64,000 bases of DNA from Chengkuizengella axinellae (GCF_030730905.1 NZ_JAVAMP010000007.1:62001-126000); one strand, 5' to 3'. Shown: positions 42,909 through 52,342, counted from the stretch's first letter. Notes: generated by a model not told the origin, from the letters alone. Made by a program: numbers and translations.

Positions 42909-44780
42909 TTAACCCTCCTTCTGCAATTCTTCAACCTCTATATGATAACCGTGATCATCATATACAGATCTTAAGAACATACAAACTAATGTGATAGCTA
43001 AACCAAAGATTGCAATAATATTATAACCAAACAGATTATTCATAAACGCACTTTCAAATTCATATCCACGATACATAAAACCGAAACCTGCTATAAATAG
43101 TCCAAGTGACATAAAGAACGGTAATATTGATGGTGATGGCATATGAATTGGACCTAATGGTTCTGCAGGAGTCATTTCTTTTTTACCATCCATTTTTTCC
43201 AACCAGAATGCATCTAAACCTCTAACTAATGGTAATTGTTTAAAGTTATACTCTGGTGATGGTGATGCAATTGACCACTCCAATGTACGTCCATCCCATG
43301 GATCTGCTGGAGCTTTAGGTCCTTTAATAGAGATGATTGCGTTGATCAAAATCACGATCACACCCGCAGCCATGAAAAAGGCACCAATTGAACTTACAAA
43401 GTTTGCAGTATCCCATCCTTGATTAGGCAAGTAAGTGAATACACGTCTAGGCATTCCCCATAATCCTAAGAAATGTTGAATAAAGAACGTTAAATGGAAA
43501 CCAATAAAGAATAACCAGAAACTCCATTTACCTAATGTTTCGTTCAACATACGACCAAACATCTTTGGCCACCAATAGTATGCTGCAGCAAGCAAACTAA
43601 GTACGATTCCACCAACAATGACGTAATGGAAATGTGCTACGACAAAATAACTATCATGAAACTGGAAATCCGCTGGAGGAATAGCTAACATTACACCTGT
43701 TACTCCACCCATTACAAAAGTCGGTATAAATGATGTTGCATATAACATCGCAGTCGTAAACTGAATTTTACCGCCCCAGATTGTAAATAACCAGTTAAAT
43801 ACTTTAATTCCCGTTGGAATGGCTATGAGCATCGTGGCGACCCCAAACAGGGCATTCGCAATATCCCCCATTCCTACAGTAAACATATGGTGCGCCCATA
43901 CCATGAAGCTTAAAAATCCGATAAGTGCTGTTGCAAAAACCATAGAGCTATATCCAAACAAACGTTTTCTAGCAAATGTAGGTAAGATCTCTGATATCGC
44001 TCCGAATGCAGGAAGCACTAAGATATATACCTCAGGATGTCCGAAAATCCAGAAGATATGCTCCCATAAAATCGCATTACCACCTGTTGCAGTCACAAAG
44101 AAGTTCGCATCAAACAATCTGTCAAAAGAAATATAAATTAACCCTACAGCTAATGCTGGAAAAGCAAAAAGGATAATTCCAGATGTGATGAAAGAAGTCC
44201 AAGTAAATAGTGGCATTCTCATAAATGACATACCCGGCGCTCTCATATTAATAATTGTTACTAGGAAGTTAATCCCACCTACTAATGTTCCAATCCCTGC
44301 AATCTGTAACCCTATTGCATAATAATCCGAGCCTGTTCCACTAAATTCCTGTCCAGAGAGTGGTGCATAAGCAGTCCATCCGATGTCAGGAACCGTACCT
44401 GTAAACCAACTAATATTTAATAATACTCCTCCGAAGAAGAATGTCCAAAAACCCAATGAGTTCAAGAAAGGAAACGCAACGTCCCGCGCTCCTATCTGCA
44501 GTGGAACTACTGCATTCATTAATCCAAAAACCAATGGCATCGCTGCTAAGAAAATCATGGTTGTTCCATGCATGGTCATAACTTCATTATATGTTTGACC
44601 ATCAAGAATATCGAAGGTTCCCTTTGGGAACATCAATTGAAGTCTGATCAAAAGCGCTTCAATTCCACCAATAACAAAGAACAAGCCACCCGCCGCGAAA
44701 TAAAGTATTCCAATTTTTTTGTGATCGACGGTCGTGATCCAATCCATCAATCCTCTATACTTTTTAACCGAGTGCGCCAC
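42909..44780 (-). CDS. ctaD: Cytochrome c oxidase subunit I
   Basis: 623 residues, twelve or more helices. It has the haem-copper signature WEHIFWIFGHPEVYIL (CuB His with cross-linked Tyr), MTMHGTTMIFLAAMP (low-spin haem His), HFHYVIVGG and TVDHKKIGILY. It reduces oxygen at the haem a3-CuB site and pumps protons. It is encoded between ctaC and ctaE in the standard order. The start is at ATG 44780 after GAGGAGGAAATACATAG. Confidence 0.98.
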   Translation of the reverse strand: MAHSVKKYRGLMDWITTVDHKKIGILYFAAGGLFFVIGGIEALLIRLQLMFPKGTFDILDGQTYNEVMTMHGTTMIFLAAMPLVFGLMNAVVPLQIGARDVAFPFLNSLGFWTFFFGGVLLNISWFTGTVPDIGWTAYAPLSGQEFSGTGSDYYAIGLQIAGIGTLVGGINFLVTIINMRAPGMSFMRMPLFTWTSFITSGIILFAFPALAVGLIYISFDRLFDANFFVTATGGNAILWEHIFWIFGHPEVYILVLPAFGAISEILPTFARKRLFGYSSMVFATALIGFLSFMVWAHHMFTVGMGDIANALFGVATMLIAIPTGIKVFNWLFTIWGGKIQFTTAMLYATSFIPTFVMGGVTGVMLAIPPADFQFHDSYFVVAHFHYVIVGGIVLSLLAAAYYWWPKMFGRMLNETLGKWSFWLFFIGFHLTFFIQHFLGLWGMPRRVFTYLPNQGWDTANFVSSIGAFFMAAGVIVILINAIISIKGPKAPADPWDGRTLEWSIASPSPEYNFKQLPLVRGLDAFWLEKMDGKKEMTPAEPLGPIHMPSPSILPFFMSLGLFIAGFGFMYRGYEFESAFMNNLFGYNIIAIFGLAITLVCMFLRSVYDDHGYHIEVEELQKEG

Positions 44781-44819
44781 TATGTATTTCCTCCTCGTAT
44801 CTTGTTAGTTCTTATAAAT

Positions 44820-45842
44820 CTACTCGAGTTTGAGCGTTTTTAAATATTCAGCAATATCTTGATATTGCTCATCCTCTAAAAATAAACCTGGCATTTCTAC
44901 CCTATCTCCCTTAAAGTATGCAGGGTCTCTGATCCATTTGTACACATTATCATCTGTCATTTCAAGAAATCCAGCGACAACTTCACGATCAGCAAATCCT
45001 TTAAGATTTGGCCCCAATCCTGGAGATCCTGCATCAATCGCATGACATGACATACAATTTTGTTTAAATAATTCTTCTCCAGATTGCACATCCGCACTAA
45101 CAGTTGTGTTAGCTGGAGTTTGCATATCTTCTACCCATGCATTATAGTCTTCTTCACTAAGAACGATCACCTTGAAATCCATCAAAGCATGAGATTCTCC
45201 ACAAAACTCTGCACATTTCCCTTTTAATACTCCCGGTTCAGCAGGAGTGTCTAAGTATAATTTATTGATCATTCCTGGGTTTGTATCCATTTTCCCACCC
45301 ATTGCTGGAATCCAGAAGGAATGAATAACATCTGAAGAAGTCAATTCAAACTGAACTCTCTGATTAACTGGAAGTACTAAGTCCTGTGCTGTGTAAATGC
45401 CTAAATCTGGATATTCAAATTCCCACCAAAATTGATGCCCAGTTGCTTTTACTTGAATAACCTCTGGATCATCTGAGTAATCCACATCTTGTGAAAAAGT
45501 AAGTGCTACTGAAGGAACAGCTAGGATAAACAATAAAATCATTGGAATCACTGTCCAAATGATTTCTAGCTTATGGCTGCCTTCCACCTGCTTAGGAATT
45601 GTGTTATCACCTGGTTTACGGCGATACTTTACAATTGCATAAAAATATAAAACAAACACTACTACAGTTACTAAAATCATAATCCCTAAGGACAATAAAA
45701 TAAGTCCGTATTGCTCTTCTGCAACGGATCCTTTAGGATCAATTGGATTCGATCCTTGTCCCACCAAACTACAGCCTGTTAATAATAAAGAAAATACCAT
45801 TAACAAGGGGATTATACGTTTCCATAAATGCCACCGATTCAC
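44820..45842 (-). CDS. ctaC: Cytochrome c oxidase subunit II with fused cytochrome c
   Basis: 340 residues. It has a lipoprotein-type signal (LLLTGC, Cys24) and two membrane helices (about 40-65, 85-110). The cupredoxin CuA domain has HSFWIPAMGGKMD and CAEFCGESHALM. A C-terminal cytochrome c domain (about 245-340) has haem motif CMSCH and the distal Met in VEMPG. This fusion defines caa3 oxidases, which accept electrons from membrane cytochrome c. It is the first gene of the operon. Confidence 0.97.
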   Translation of the reverse strand: MNRWHLWKRIIPLLMVFSLLLTGCSLVGQGSNPIDPKGSVAEEQYGLILLSLGIMILVTVVVFVLYFYAIVKYRRKPGDNTIPKQVEGSHKLEIIWTVIPMILLFILAVPSVALTFSQDVDYSDDPEVIQVKATGHQFWWEFEYPDLGIYTAQDLVLPVNQRVQFELTSSDVIHSFWIPAMGGKMDTNPGMINKLYLDTPAEPGVLKGKCAEFCGESHALMDFKVIVLSEEDYNAWVEDMQTPANTTVSADVQSGEELFKQNCMSCHAIDAGSPGLGPNLKGFADREVVAGFLEMTDDNVYKWIRDPAYFKGDRVEMPGLFLEDEQYQDIAEYLKTLKLE

Positions 45843-45954
45843 TGAATATCTACCCCGCTTCTAAGTTTTAATTGCTCTCATGGTCCAACTTTCTTCAAAA
45901 ACATTGTTTTACCATGGATGGCTTTCCTTGTCAATAAACTTAATCACTTTATTA

Positions 45955-45983
45955 AATATAAATTCACCTTACATATTTGTCAA
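45955..45983 (-). promoter_or_regulatory. Promoter of ctaCDEF
   Basis: TTGACA (45978-45983), 17-base spacer, TATATT (45955-45960) on the minus strand, about 110 bases from ctaC. No catabolite or redox operator is evident. The rest of the 45843-46198 interval is AT-rich and without a gene. Confidence 0.75.
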
Positions 45984-46198
45984 TCTTCCTATAGAAGTTC
46001 ACAAATTGTTCTTAAAAAAGATCCGTTTTTTTAAAAATTATACTCAACATACTTTTTTATGACCAACCTCTCATTGACTTTATTTCCAATTCCTATTTTT
46101 ATTATGCGTATATGTATAATTCTTAGTCAGAAGTACAAACCTAAATTTAAAGACCCATATCTATTTTAAAAAAACATATATTTTTGGGGGGGTTTGTA

Positions 46199-46861
46199 AT
46201 GAAAACAATGAAGACTACGTATTTTATCCACGCTTTAATCATCATGGCACTACTTACATCATGTAATTATAGAGAAGAATACACACAAAGCGAACAAAAC
46301 TTAAATGAACGGACATTAAATGAAATGTCCAATATTAAGATGAAAAATGTACAAGGACAAGATGTAAAAACCATAGACGCTCACGAAAATACAAGCATTC
46401 GTTTCAGTCCCTTTACAGCTAAAGAAATTATGGACATTCCCGGCATCAGTCACTCCTATGTAATACTGACCAATCGAAATGCTTATGTTTCCCTTGTGTT
46501 AGATCATACAGCAACTGGCGGTTTTGCAAAAGGAAACATACATGAACAAAACAATTCTGGGAAATCTGACAACGGATATAATGAGAATGGCGGAATTACT
46601 TATACCAGTCCCAAAAATTTAGTTACAGATACAAATTCAAAATTTACTTTAGAAGATGAAAACAATATATCCAGCAGGTTAAAAGAAAAAGTGATTATGG
46701 AAGTGAAAAAGTTAAATCCTAGAGTGGATGAAATATATGTGTCTGCCAATCGCGCATTTGTAAATCAATTAAATGTATACGCTCAAAAAACCTGGAGAGG
46801 AAACTCATTAAAGCCTTATGTAAATGAATTTAATGAATCAGTAAAGATTTATTTCCAGTAA
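46199..46861 (+). CDS. YhcN/YlaJ-family sporulation lipoprotein
   Basis: 220 residues from ATG 46199 (GGGGGGGTTTGTA in front). A lipoprotein signal has lipobox LLTSC. The YhcN/YlaJ domain is recognisable from AYVSLVLDHT, VTDTNSKFTLEDENNISSRL and VDEIYVSANRAFVNQLNVYA. Family members are forespore inner-membrane lipoproteins needed for efficient germination or outgrowth. It is monocistronic with a terminator. A sporulation-sigma promoter was not identified with confidence. Confidence 0.88.
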   Translation: MKTMKTTYFIHALIIMALLTSCNYREEYTQSEQNLNERTLNEMSNIKMKNVQGQDVKTIDAHENTSIRFSPFTAKEIMDIPGISHSYVILTNRNAYVSLVLDHTATGGFAKGNIHEQNNSGKSDNGYNENGGITYTSPKNLVTDTNSKFTLEDENNISSRLKEKVIMEVKKLNPRVDEIYVSANRAFVNQLNVYAQKTWRGNSLKPYVNEFNESVKIYFQ

Positions 46862-46905
46862 CGATGTTTCTTTTTCATAAACCGCATAGCCCATTATTTT
46901 CTTCC

Positions 46906-46946
46906 AAGACAAGGTTATCCTACAAAATAGCTTTGTCTTTTTTTTT
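46906..46946 (+). terminator. Terminator of the spore lipoprotein gene
   Basis: An AAGACAA/TTGTCTT stem runs directly into a run of T. Confidence 0.75.
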
Positions 46947-47042
46947 GAATAGTACATAAATCAGCATTTCACTTTTATGGAGAATTTAGTGTTATAATTG
47001 TGATTGAAAAGTGTTATGGACTTGTGTAGGGGAGGTCATTTT

Positions 47043-47246
47043 ATGGAAGCTTTTGCAGGTGTGATGGTTTTATTTTTTCTTTTTGGACTTTTTTTATTGT
47101 TTCTAAATGTCATCACAAGTATTTGGGCATACAGAGATTCTGTAAGAAAAGGAAAATCGAAGGAATATGCAATTATAGTTTTAATTGGAACGATCTTTTT
47201 TCCTGTATTAGGTTTAATAATTTATTTAGTCATTAGGAACGACTAG
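47043..47246 (+). CDS. Small membrane protein, PLDc_N-like
   Basis: 67 residues from ATG 47043 with GGGGAGGTCATTTT in front; longer starts lack a site. It has two hydrophobic helices separated by a basic loop (YRDSVRKGKSKEYA), with a GTIFFPVLGLIIYLVIR ending typical of the phospholipase-D N-terminal membrane family. TATAAT at 46993-46998 is a probable -10. No enzyme domain is attached; function is unknown. Confidence 0.8.
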   Translation: MEAFAGVMVLFFLFGLFLLFLNVITSIWAYRDSVRKGKSKEYAIIVLIGTIFFPVLGLIIYLVIRND

Positions 47247-47284
47247 CAATAAAAGAGATATACTTGGAGGGAGACCATACTGAA

Positions 47285-48094
47285 ATGAAATATAAAATGG
47301 TAGCAATTGATGTTGATGATACACTAATTAATGATGACAGAATCGTTACAGAAGCTACAAAAGAAGCTTTATTTAAAGCTGTAGAACAAGATGTTGTGAT
47401 CACTTTGGCAACAGGAAGAATGTTTGCTTCTGCTAAACAAATTGCCACACAAATTAATTTAAACGTTCCTATCATCACATATCAAGGATCACTTGTTAAA
47501 AATTTGTTGGATGAAGAAATCATTTATGAACGTTCAGTTCCACAATCGGTTAGTGAATATATTATTAAATATGCTGAGAAAAACAAACATCATCTTCAGG
47601 TTTATCATGGAGATGAATTATACGTAAAAGAAGATAATGACCTTGTAAAAGAATATGCTATGGTTTCTAAGGTCCCATATAAAGTTGAAACTGATTTTCC
47701 AAGCCTTGCTTCAAAACCCTTAACAAAGCTGCTAATTATCAATCATCCAGAGATCATAGATCAAATAGCAGAAGAACTGCAAAAGGAAATTGGGGATCAG
47801 GTTCACGTTACAAAATCTAAACCGTACTTTTTAGAGATTGTGCATAAGGAAGCAACAAAGGGACATGCCCTTCAGTTCTTAGCAAAACACTACGGATGTG
47901 ATATTTCTGAAGTGATTGCTATTGGAGACAGCTGGAATGATCACGAAATGTTAGAAGTTGCAGGTCTTGGGGTAGCTATGGGAAATGCTATCCCTACACT
48001 TAAAGAAATTGCAAATTTTGTCACACTTAGCAATAATGAGGACGGAGTTAAACACGTCATTGATAAATTCATCTTAAATGAAGCCAAGGTATAA
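47285..48094 (+). CDS. Cof-type HAD-IIB phosphatase
   Basis: 269 residues from ATG 47285; GGAGGGAG lies about 11 bases upstream, a rather long spacing (TTG 47264 is the alternative but overlaps that site). HAD motifs are VAIDVDDTLIND (motif I, nucleophile Asp), LATGR (motif II), a Lys near KGHALQFLA (motif III) and AIGDSWNDHEML (motif IV). The cap is of the C2B type. Members dephosphorylate sugar phosphates or flavin precursors. The substrate here is unknown. Confidence 0.93.
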   Translation: MKYKMVAIDVDDTLINDDRIVTEATKEALFKAVEQDVVITLATGRMFASAKQIATQINLNVPIITYQGSLVKNLLDEEIIYERSVPQSVSEYIIKYAEKNKHHLQVYHGDELYVKEDNDLVKEYAMVSKVPYKVETDFPSLASKPLTKLLIINHPEIIDQIAEELQKEIGDQVHVTKSKPYFLEIVHKEATKGHALQFLAKHYGCDISEVIAIGDSWNDHEMLEVAGLGVAMGNAIPTLKEIANFVTLSNNEDGVKHVIDKFILNEAKV

Positions 48095-48102
48095 ATGTTC
48101 TG

Positions 48103-48142
48103 AAAAAACCGCCCATATGGTCACTTTTGAATGGGCGGTTAT
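48103..48142. terminator. Bidirectional terminator between HAD gene and glsA
   Basis: A perfect 10-base stem AACCGCCCAT/ATGGGCGGTT with a 14-base loop. The A run on the left makes it a strong terminator for the minus-strand glsA transcript. Confidence 0.88.
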
Positions 48143-48167
48143 TCTATTGTTATGTATATCATTATGA

Positions 48168-49085
48168 TTAAAAGATCGTTAGATCCCACTCTTCTGATAA
48201 ACGGGTTAACAGTCTTATTCCAGCAATACTGTTTCCTTTACGATCTAGTGCTGGACCTATTACTCCAATTCCCATATTAGGAGCAACGGCTAGAATACCT
48301 CCGGACACTCCGCTCTTTGCAGGAATACCAGCTTCAATCGCAAATTCTCCTGAAGCATTATACATACCACAAGTAATCATGAACGTTTTCGCAATTTGAA
48401 CATATCGCTTTGGAATCAGTTGCTCTGAAGTTTCAGGGTCTTTCCCACCATTAGCTAAAATCATACCCATTCGAGCTAAGTTTGTGCAGCTTGTTTCAAT
48501 CGCACATTGTTTAAAGTATACCTCTAAATGCTCTTCTACATCTCCTTCTAATATCCCATTATCCTTTAACAAATGTGCTAGCGCTCTATTTCGATGTGCT
48601 GTATGATTCTCAGAATGATACACCTTTTCATTATAATAAATAGAGTCATCTCCACTCAATTTTTGAATAAATGATAAAATACGTTCAAAACGCTCATTTA
48701 CATTATCCCCTTCAATGAAGGAAGTAACTGTAATGGCTCCTGCATTAATCATAGGATTAAAAGGTTTTCCAGGTGTTACAATCTCAAGCTTCATTAAGGA
48801 GTTATACATATCCCCTGTAGGCTCCATTCCTACTTTTTCAAAAACTTGCTGCTCTCCGCGATCTATCAAAGCCAGTAATAATGCAAACACTTTTGAAATA
48901 CTTTGAAGTGTGAATTTAGGCATACATTCCCCAGCTGTCACAGGATCCTTTCCAACCTCGTGCACTGTAATGCCTAATAAATCTCCTGAGACTTTTGACA
49001 ATTCAGGAATATAACTCGCCACTTTTCCTTCATTGCACTGATTTCTACTTTCTCTTATTAATGGTTCTAAGATTGAATAATCCAT
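48168..49085 (-). CDS. glsA: Glutaminase
   Basis: 305 residues from ATG 49085 with AGGGTGATG upstream; the longer frame overlaps the preceding gene. It has a serine beta-lactamase-like fold with catalytic motif QSISKVF (Ser62-xx-Lys65), NPMINAGAI, RNRALAHLLK and AKSGVSGGI. It hydrolyses glutamine to glutamate and ammonia, and in some bacteria helps acid resistance. It begins 10 bases after the small gene upstream, so they likely form an operon. Confidence 0.95.
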   Translation of the reverse strand: MDYSILEPLIRESRNQCNEGKVASYIPELSKVSGDLLGITVHEVGKDPVTAGECMPKFTLQSISKVFALLLALIDRGEQQVFEKVGMEPTGDMYNSLMKLEIVTPGKPFNPMINAGAITVTSFIEGDNVNERFERILSFIQKLSGDDSIYYNEKVYHSENHTAHRNRALAHLLKDNGILEGDVEEHLEVYFKQCAIETSCTNLARMGMILANGGKDPETSEQLIPKRYVQIAKTFMITCGMYNASGEFAIEAGIPAKSGVSGGILAVAPNMGIGVIGPALDRKGNSIAGIRLLTRLSEEWDLTIF

Positions 49086-49095
49086 GCACATCACC

Positions 49096-49329
49096 CTAAT
49101 TTTCTTCATTTTCAATACGAGACATATAATCATTGTAAAGTTGATCATCATTTTTCACAACTTTTCTGATTATTCTTGTTTCTTGGGCAATAGGATCTAA
49201 TTCCGTTTGTTGTCTAATTTCATACTTAGAGTGGATGTGATCCACAGCAGCATCTTCAGCGTTTTCTGTTTGATACTCACCTTCAGTTAGAACTTCAGTC
49301 ACTTTTTCTTCTATTTTTCTTTTTTTCAT
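49096..49329 (-). CDS. Small charged hypothetical protein
   Basis: 77 residues, rich in Glu, Lys and Asp, with no membrane segment. The ATG at 49329 has AAGGGGGAATAATAGCACA in front, a spacing slightly longer than usual. I do not recognise a family. The composition suggests a helical or disordered regulatory protein. Its close linkage to glsA suggests cotranscription only. Confidence 0.65.
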   Translation of the reverse strand: MKKRKIEEKVTEVLTEGEYQTENAEDAAVDHIHSKYEIRQQTELDPIAQETRIIRKVVKNDDQLYNDYMSRIENEEN

Positions 49330-49423
49330 TGTGCTATTATTCCCCCTTGGTTGTTCCCTTTATTTTTCCCAAATCACTTTTAATTATTTGAAACTCACCT
49401 ATCGATCACTTTTATTTCCTAAA

Positions 49424-49465
49424 TAAAAAAAGGATGTCGTGTTCCAATCCTGAACACCACATCCT
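49424..49465 (-). terminator. Terminator of the ECF sigma operon
   Basis: On the minus strand AGGATGTGGTGTTC pairs with GAACACGACATCCT (one mismatch) and runs into TTTTTTT. Confidence 0.88.
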
Positions 49466-49476
49466 AAACATTTACT

Positions 49477-50193
49477 CTATTCTTTATTCATCATTACAAT
49501 ATCCCAGTTCTCTATTTCACTTTCTGTCAACAACACAACATTTTGCTGTCTCGCATCCATTTCCACCTTTATATCCTCAGGTAAAACCAATGTGACTTCC
49601 ATATAAAAATATTCACTAGCAAAACCATTTTTCCTAGGTGGGGTTTTCAAGGAAATATACAACGTATCTCCAACAGTATTTAAACTAACATAATCATCCG
49701 ATTCTATTTTTATTTCTTCGTCTGCTGAACGTATGAATGCATTGCCAAATATATTTAGTTGGCTCTCTTTTGTTGAGTCAATTTGAATAGAATGATAATA
49801 TGAATGCTTTGTCTGCAATACAACTCGATTGATTTCATCTGAAAGGGATTCTTCCACCTCTGGAAGCTCCTGATTGCTCTCCACCTCATTGATAACATAT
49901 CGAACTTCTTCTATTAATCCCGTTGATGTAAATATGAAAAGCATGATACATAGTGTACCTATAAAACCAATAAACAAAATACTGAACACATCATATTTAA
50001 CCACTGAATTTTCCTTTTTAGAAATGAATAAATAAATTAATATCTCTAGACCTATTAATATGATAATGAGCGGCCACCAAGTGAAAACAACATCTATAAG
50101 ATCATAATCCCATATTTGAGATGAAAATAATACGATCCCCAAAAGAATTAAAGAACACGCCATGGATAATGTACCTACACGCCATTGTTTCAT
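49477..50193 (-). CDS. Membrane protein with LiaF-like N-terminus, ECF operon
   Basis: 238 residues. Three or four N-terminal helices contain the LiaI/LiaF-type WWPLIIILIGLEIL motif (DUF5668-like). After about residue 105 a soluble beta-rich extracytoplasmic domain follows (YHSIQIDSTKESQLNIFGNA, LYISLKTPP, MEVTLVLPEDIKVEMDAR), resembling the beta-solenoid tails of LiaF/toast-rack proteins. It overlaps the gene upstream by 4 bases (ATGA). A role in envelope-stress sensing or response is inferred from the operon. Confidence 0.75.
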   Translation of the reverse strand: MKQWRVGTLSMACSLILLGIVLFSSQIWDYDLIDVVFTWWPLIIILIGLEILIYLFISKKENSVVKYDVFSILFIGFIGTLCIMLFIFTSTGLIEEVRYVINEVESNQELPEVEESLSDEINRVVLQTKHSYYHSIQIDSTKESQLNIFGNAFIRSADEEIKIESDDYVSLNTVGDTLYISLKTPPRKNGFASEYFYMEVTLVLPEDIKVEMDARQQNVVLLTESEIENWDIVMMNKE

Positions 50194-51281
50194 TTTCTTC
50201 CCCCATATTTTTTCTTCTTATTTCCTTTAAGTAATTTAATTCCTCCAACAATAAATAAAACAGAAATCAATGTAGTTTGAAAATATTGCCCAAATGTGTA
50301 TCGTATATCAAAGTCTTGAACAACGTAGGTATCAATGTAATACAGAATCACTTCATCAAATAGATAATAAATTCCAAGCGCTAACAAACCGTATCCAAGC
50401 CACTTTTGATGATGAATAAACCAATCAAAAATTGGAGTATCCTCTAGTTCCTCATCTTCATTGTATTTAGAAACATTTTGCAAAGCATCAAAAAAACTAT
50501 AGAACCATATGAGTGGTATAAAAAATAAAAATAGTGATAATCTTAAAACGTCAAGAATATATAGTGAAATTAAAAACCCTGCCATAAGTTGAAGTCCACG
50601 TTTTTGCAAACCTAAATACAAATGTCCTGCCCCAGGAAATATAGACAATAAGGTTGCTGCAACTTTACTCTTCTTCCCGGTTTCTCTCTGTCTTTCTAAA
50701 TCTTCAAATACAGAACGATCCTCTAACTCTTCTCCTTTTTGTTTTCTGTTTAACATCTGAATACAATCAAACAAGCTATATAACCATATAACTGGCATTG
50801 CAGCTAAAAAGACAGCAAACGCTTCATTTATTACAACAGTTACGAACCCAATCATTGTAAATAAACCAAAAAATCCAGCTAAAAACGTCAAACCTCTATT
50901 CGTTAAACCTAATTGAAAATGTCCTAAACCAGGGATAAAAGAAAGCAAAATGGTGAAAAACCTTTCATTATGCTGATTATTACTTTTGTTCATAACACTA
51001 TATCTACTCTCCTCTGTATATGATGGGTTCTCATATTTTGGCATAGAACTCAAGGTGATGATCATATCAATCATATTGACAGCGCCAGCCAATAAAGCAA
51101 GCATACCACCAAAAAAGAAAAAACCCTCATCATAACTTATAAAAGTTAAAACCAATCCTAAAAATAAGGAACCGAAAAATCCAGCTGCATATAAGAAAGC
51201 ACGAACCTTACGCTCTAAATAAAGATGCCCTACACCAGGAATAAACGATAGAAAAAAAGCTAAACTTTTATTTTTATTCAT
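50190..51281 (-). CDS. Polytopic membrane protein with three TM2-like repeats
   Basis: 363 residues. Three internal repeats carry the TM2-like motif: LSFIPGVGHLYLERKVRA, LSFIPGLGHFQLGLTNRG and LSIFPGAGHLYLGLQKRG, each followed by helical hairpins and ending in a W-F/L-YS-FD-A/C motif. A C-terminal pair of helices ends in KKKKYGGRK. Function is unknown. It overlaps the anti-sigma gene by 8 bases and the downstream gene by 4, so it is translationally tied to the sigma operon. Confidence 0.75.
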   Translation of the reverse strand: MNKNKSLAFFLSFIPGVGHLYLERKVRAFLYAAGFFGSLFLGLVLTFISYDEGFFFFGGMLALLAGAVNMIDMIITLSSMPKYENPSYTEESRYSVMNKSNNQHNERFFTILLSFIPGLGHFQLGLTNRGLTFLAGFFGLFTMIGFVTVVINEAFAVFLAAMPVIWLYSLFDCIQMLNRKQKGEELEDRSVFEDLERQRETGKKSKVAATLLSIFPGAGHLYLGLQKRGLQLMAGFLISLYILDVLRLSLFLFFIPLIWFYSFFDALQNVSKYNEDEELEDTPIFDWFIHHQKWLGYGLLALGIYYLFDEVILYYIDTYVVQDFDIRYTFGQYFQTTLISVLFIVGGIKLLKGNKKKKYGGRK

Positions 51282-51720
51282 TTTCTTGACCCCCTCTTAA
51301 ATTTGTTGGTATCTCATTAAGAAAATCAGATACTTTGTGTGTCAAATGTTCTGAAATCGCTGTTCTTTGTTGTGATTCGTCTAATCGATGATGATCCTGC
51401 TGCATTGCTATACGCTCAAATACACCGGATGACATAAGAATTAAAGTAATGCTGGCTGCCACCACATATTGAAAGAAAGGTTTGTGAATGAAGTGCTGTT
51501 TTGTTTTATTTGGTTGAATGGATTCCATAACCTGTTTAGTAAATTGAGGTTCATCTTCAATCACAGGCAGATTCAAAGTCTGGTCCTCAATGCTCTGAGT
51601 GTATGTCTCCAAACACTGCTCACAGGTATATAAATGATCTTCATACTCCAATCGGTCTGTATCAGATACTTGATCGTTTATATAATTCAACCATTGTTGC
51701 TTTGTAAAATGTTCATTCAT
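51274..51720 (-). CDS. Zinc-finger anti-sigma factor
   Basis: 148 residues. The N-terminal zinc-finger anti-sigma domain has the H-x3-C-x2-C motif (HLYTCEQC, His29, Cys33, Cys36). One membrane helix (about 88-104, VVAASITLILMSSGVF) and a short extracytoplasmic tail follow. It should hold the ECF sigma at the membrane until envelope stress triggers proteolysis or release. ATGA overlap of 4 bases with the sigma gene. Confidence 0.9.
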   Translation of the reverse strand: MNEHFTKQQWLNYINDQVSDTDRLEYEDHLYTCEQCLETYTQSIEDQTLNLPVIEDEPQFTKQVMESIQPNKTKQHFIHKPFFQYVVAASITLILMSSGVFERIAMQQDHHRLDESQQRTAISEHLTHKVSDFLNEIPTNLRGGQENE

Positions 51721-52259
51721 TTAAATTCCTCCTCCTTCCAATTTTTCCGGATCCATTTTTTTGCTCGATATAGCTTAGACTCTACACTCTTTACTTCTAT
51801 CCCTTGATCTTTTGCTATTTCACGATATGTCTTATCCTGAATGTAATAAGCAAACATTACATCTCTATAATTTTCAGGCATTTCATTTAGTCTCGTTTTA
51901 ACTAAATGTACTCTTTCTCTTTGAATAGACTCCATTTCTGTTACATTTCCGTGTGATATATGTTCAACCTTTTCTATCTCCGTTAAATCTTCTTTCTCTC
52001 TCTGTTTTTTACGTTTCAAATCAATCGCTTTATTTACAGCAACCCGTGACATCCACGTTTTAAACCCCTGATTTTTATACTGAGGGAGAGCATGATAAAT
52101 GCGGATAAATACTTCTTGTGTCACATCTTCCGCATCCTTTTGGTGACGAAGAACGGAATATACAACTTGAAAGATATAAGTTTGATATTTTTCCATTAAT
52201 TCTCGAAAAGCTTCTTGATCGCCGGCTATCACTTTTTCAATTATAACTTCATCTGTAAT
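51717..52259 (-). CDS. ECF RNA polymerase sigma factor, apparent AUU start
   Basis: About 180 residues if read from ATT 52259. Region 2 is DAEDVTQEVFIRIYHALPQY and region 4 is KTYREIAKDQGIEVKSVESK plus LYRAKKWIRKNW, of the SigW/SigV kind. The first conventional in-frame start, GTG 52232, has no ribosome binding site and removes the conserved TDEVIIEKVIAGD beginning. No ATG, GTG or TTG occurs further upstream in frame, but GGGGGGAGCAGAT precedes ATT 52259 at good spacing. I therefore favour ATT, with GTG 52232 as the alternative. It is the first gene of a four-gene overlapping operon. Confidence 0.82.
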   Translation of the reverse strand: MTDEVIIEKVIAGDQEAFRELMEKYQTYIFQVVYSVLRHQKDAEDVTQEVFIRIYHALPQYKNQGFKTWMSRVAVNKAIDLKRKKQREKEDLTEIEKVEHISHGNVTEMESIQRERVHLVKTRLNEMPENYRDVMFAYYIQDKTYREIAKDQGIEVKSVESKLYRAKKWIRKNWKEEEFK

Positions 52260-52342
52260 ATCTGCTCCCCCCTCTCTGATGTAATAGACGCAACTAGTTA
52301 AAAGGAACCCTGCACTAAAAATTAAAAAAATTTTTTTATATG

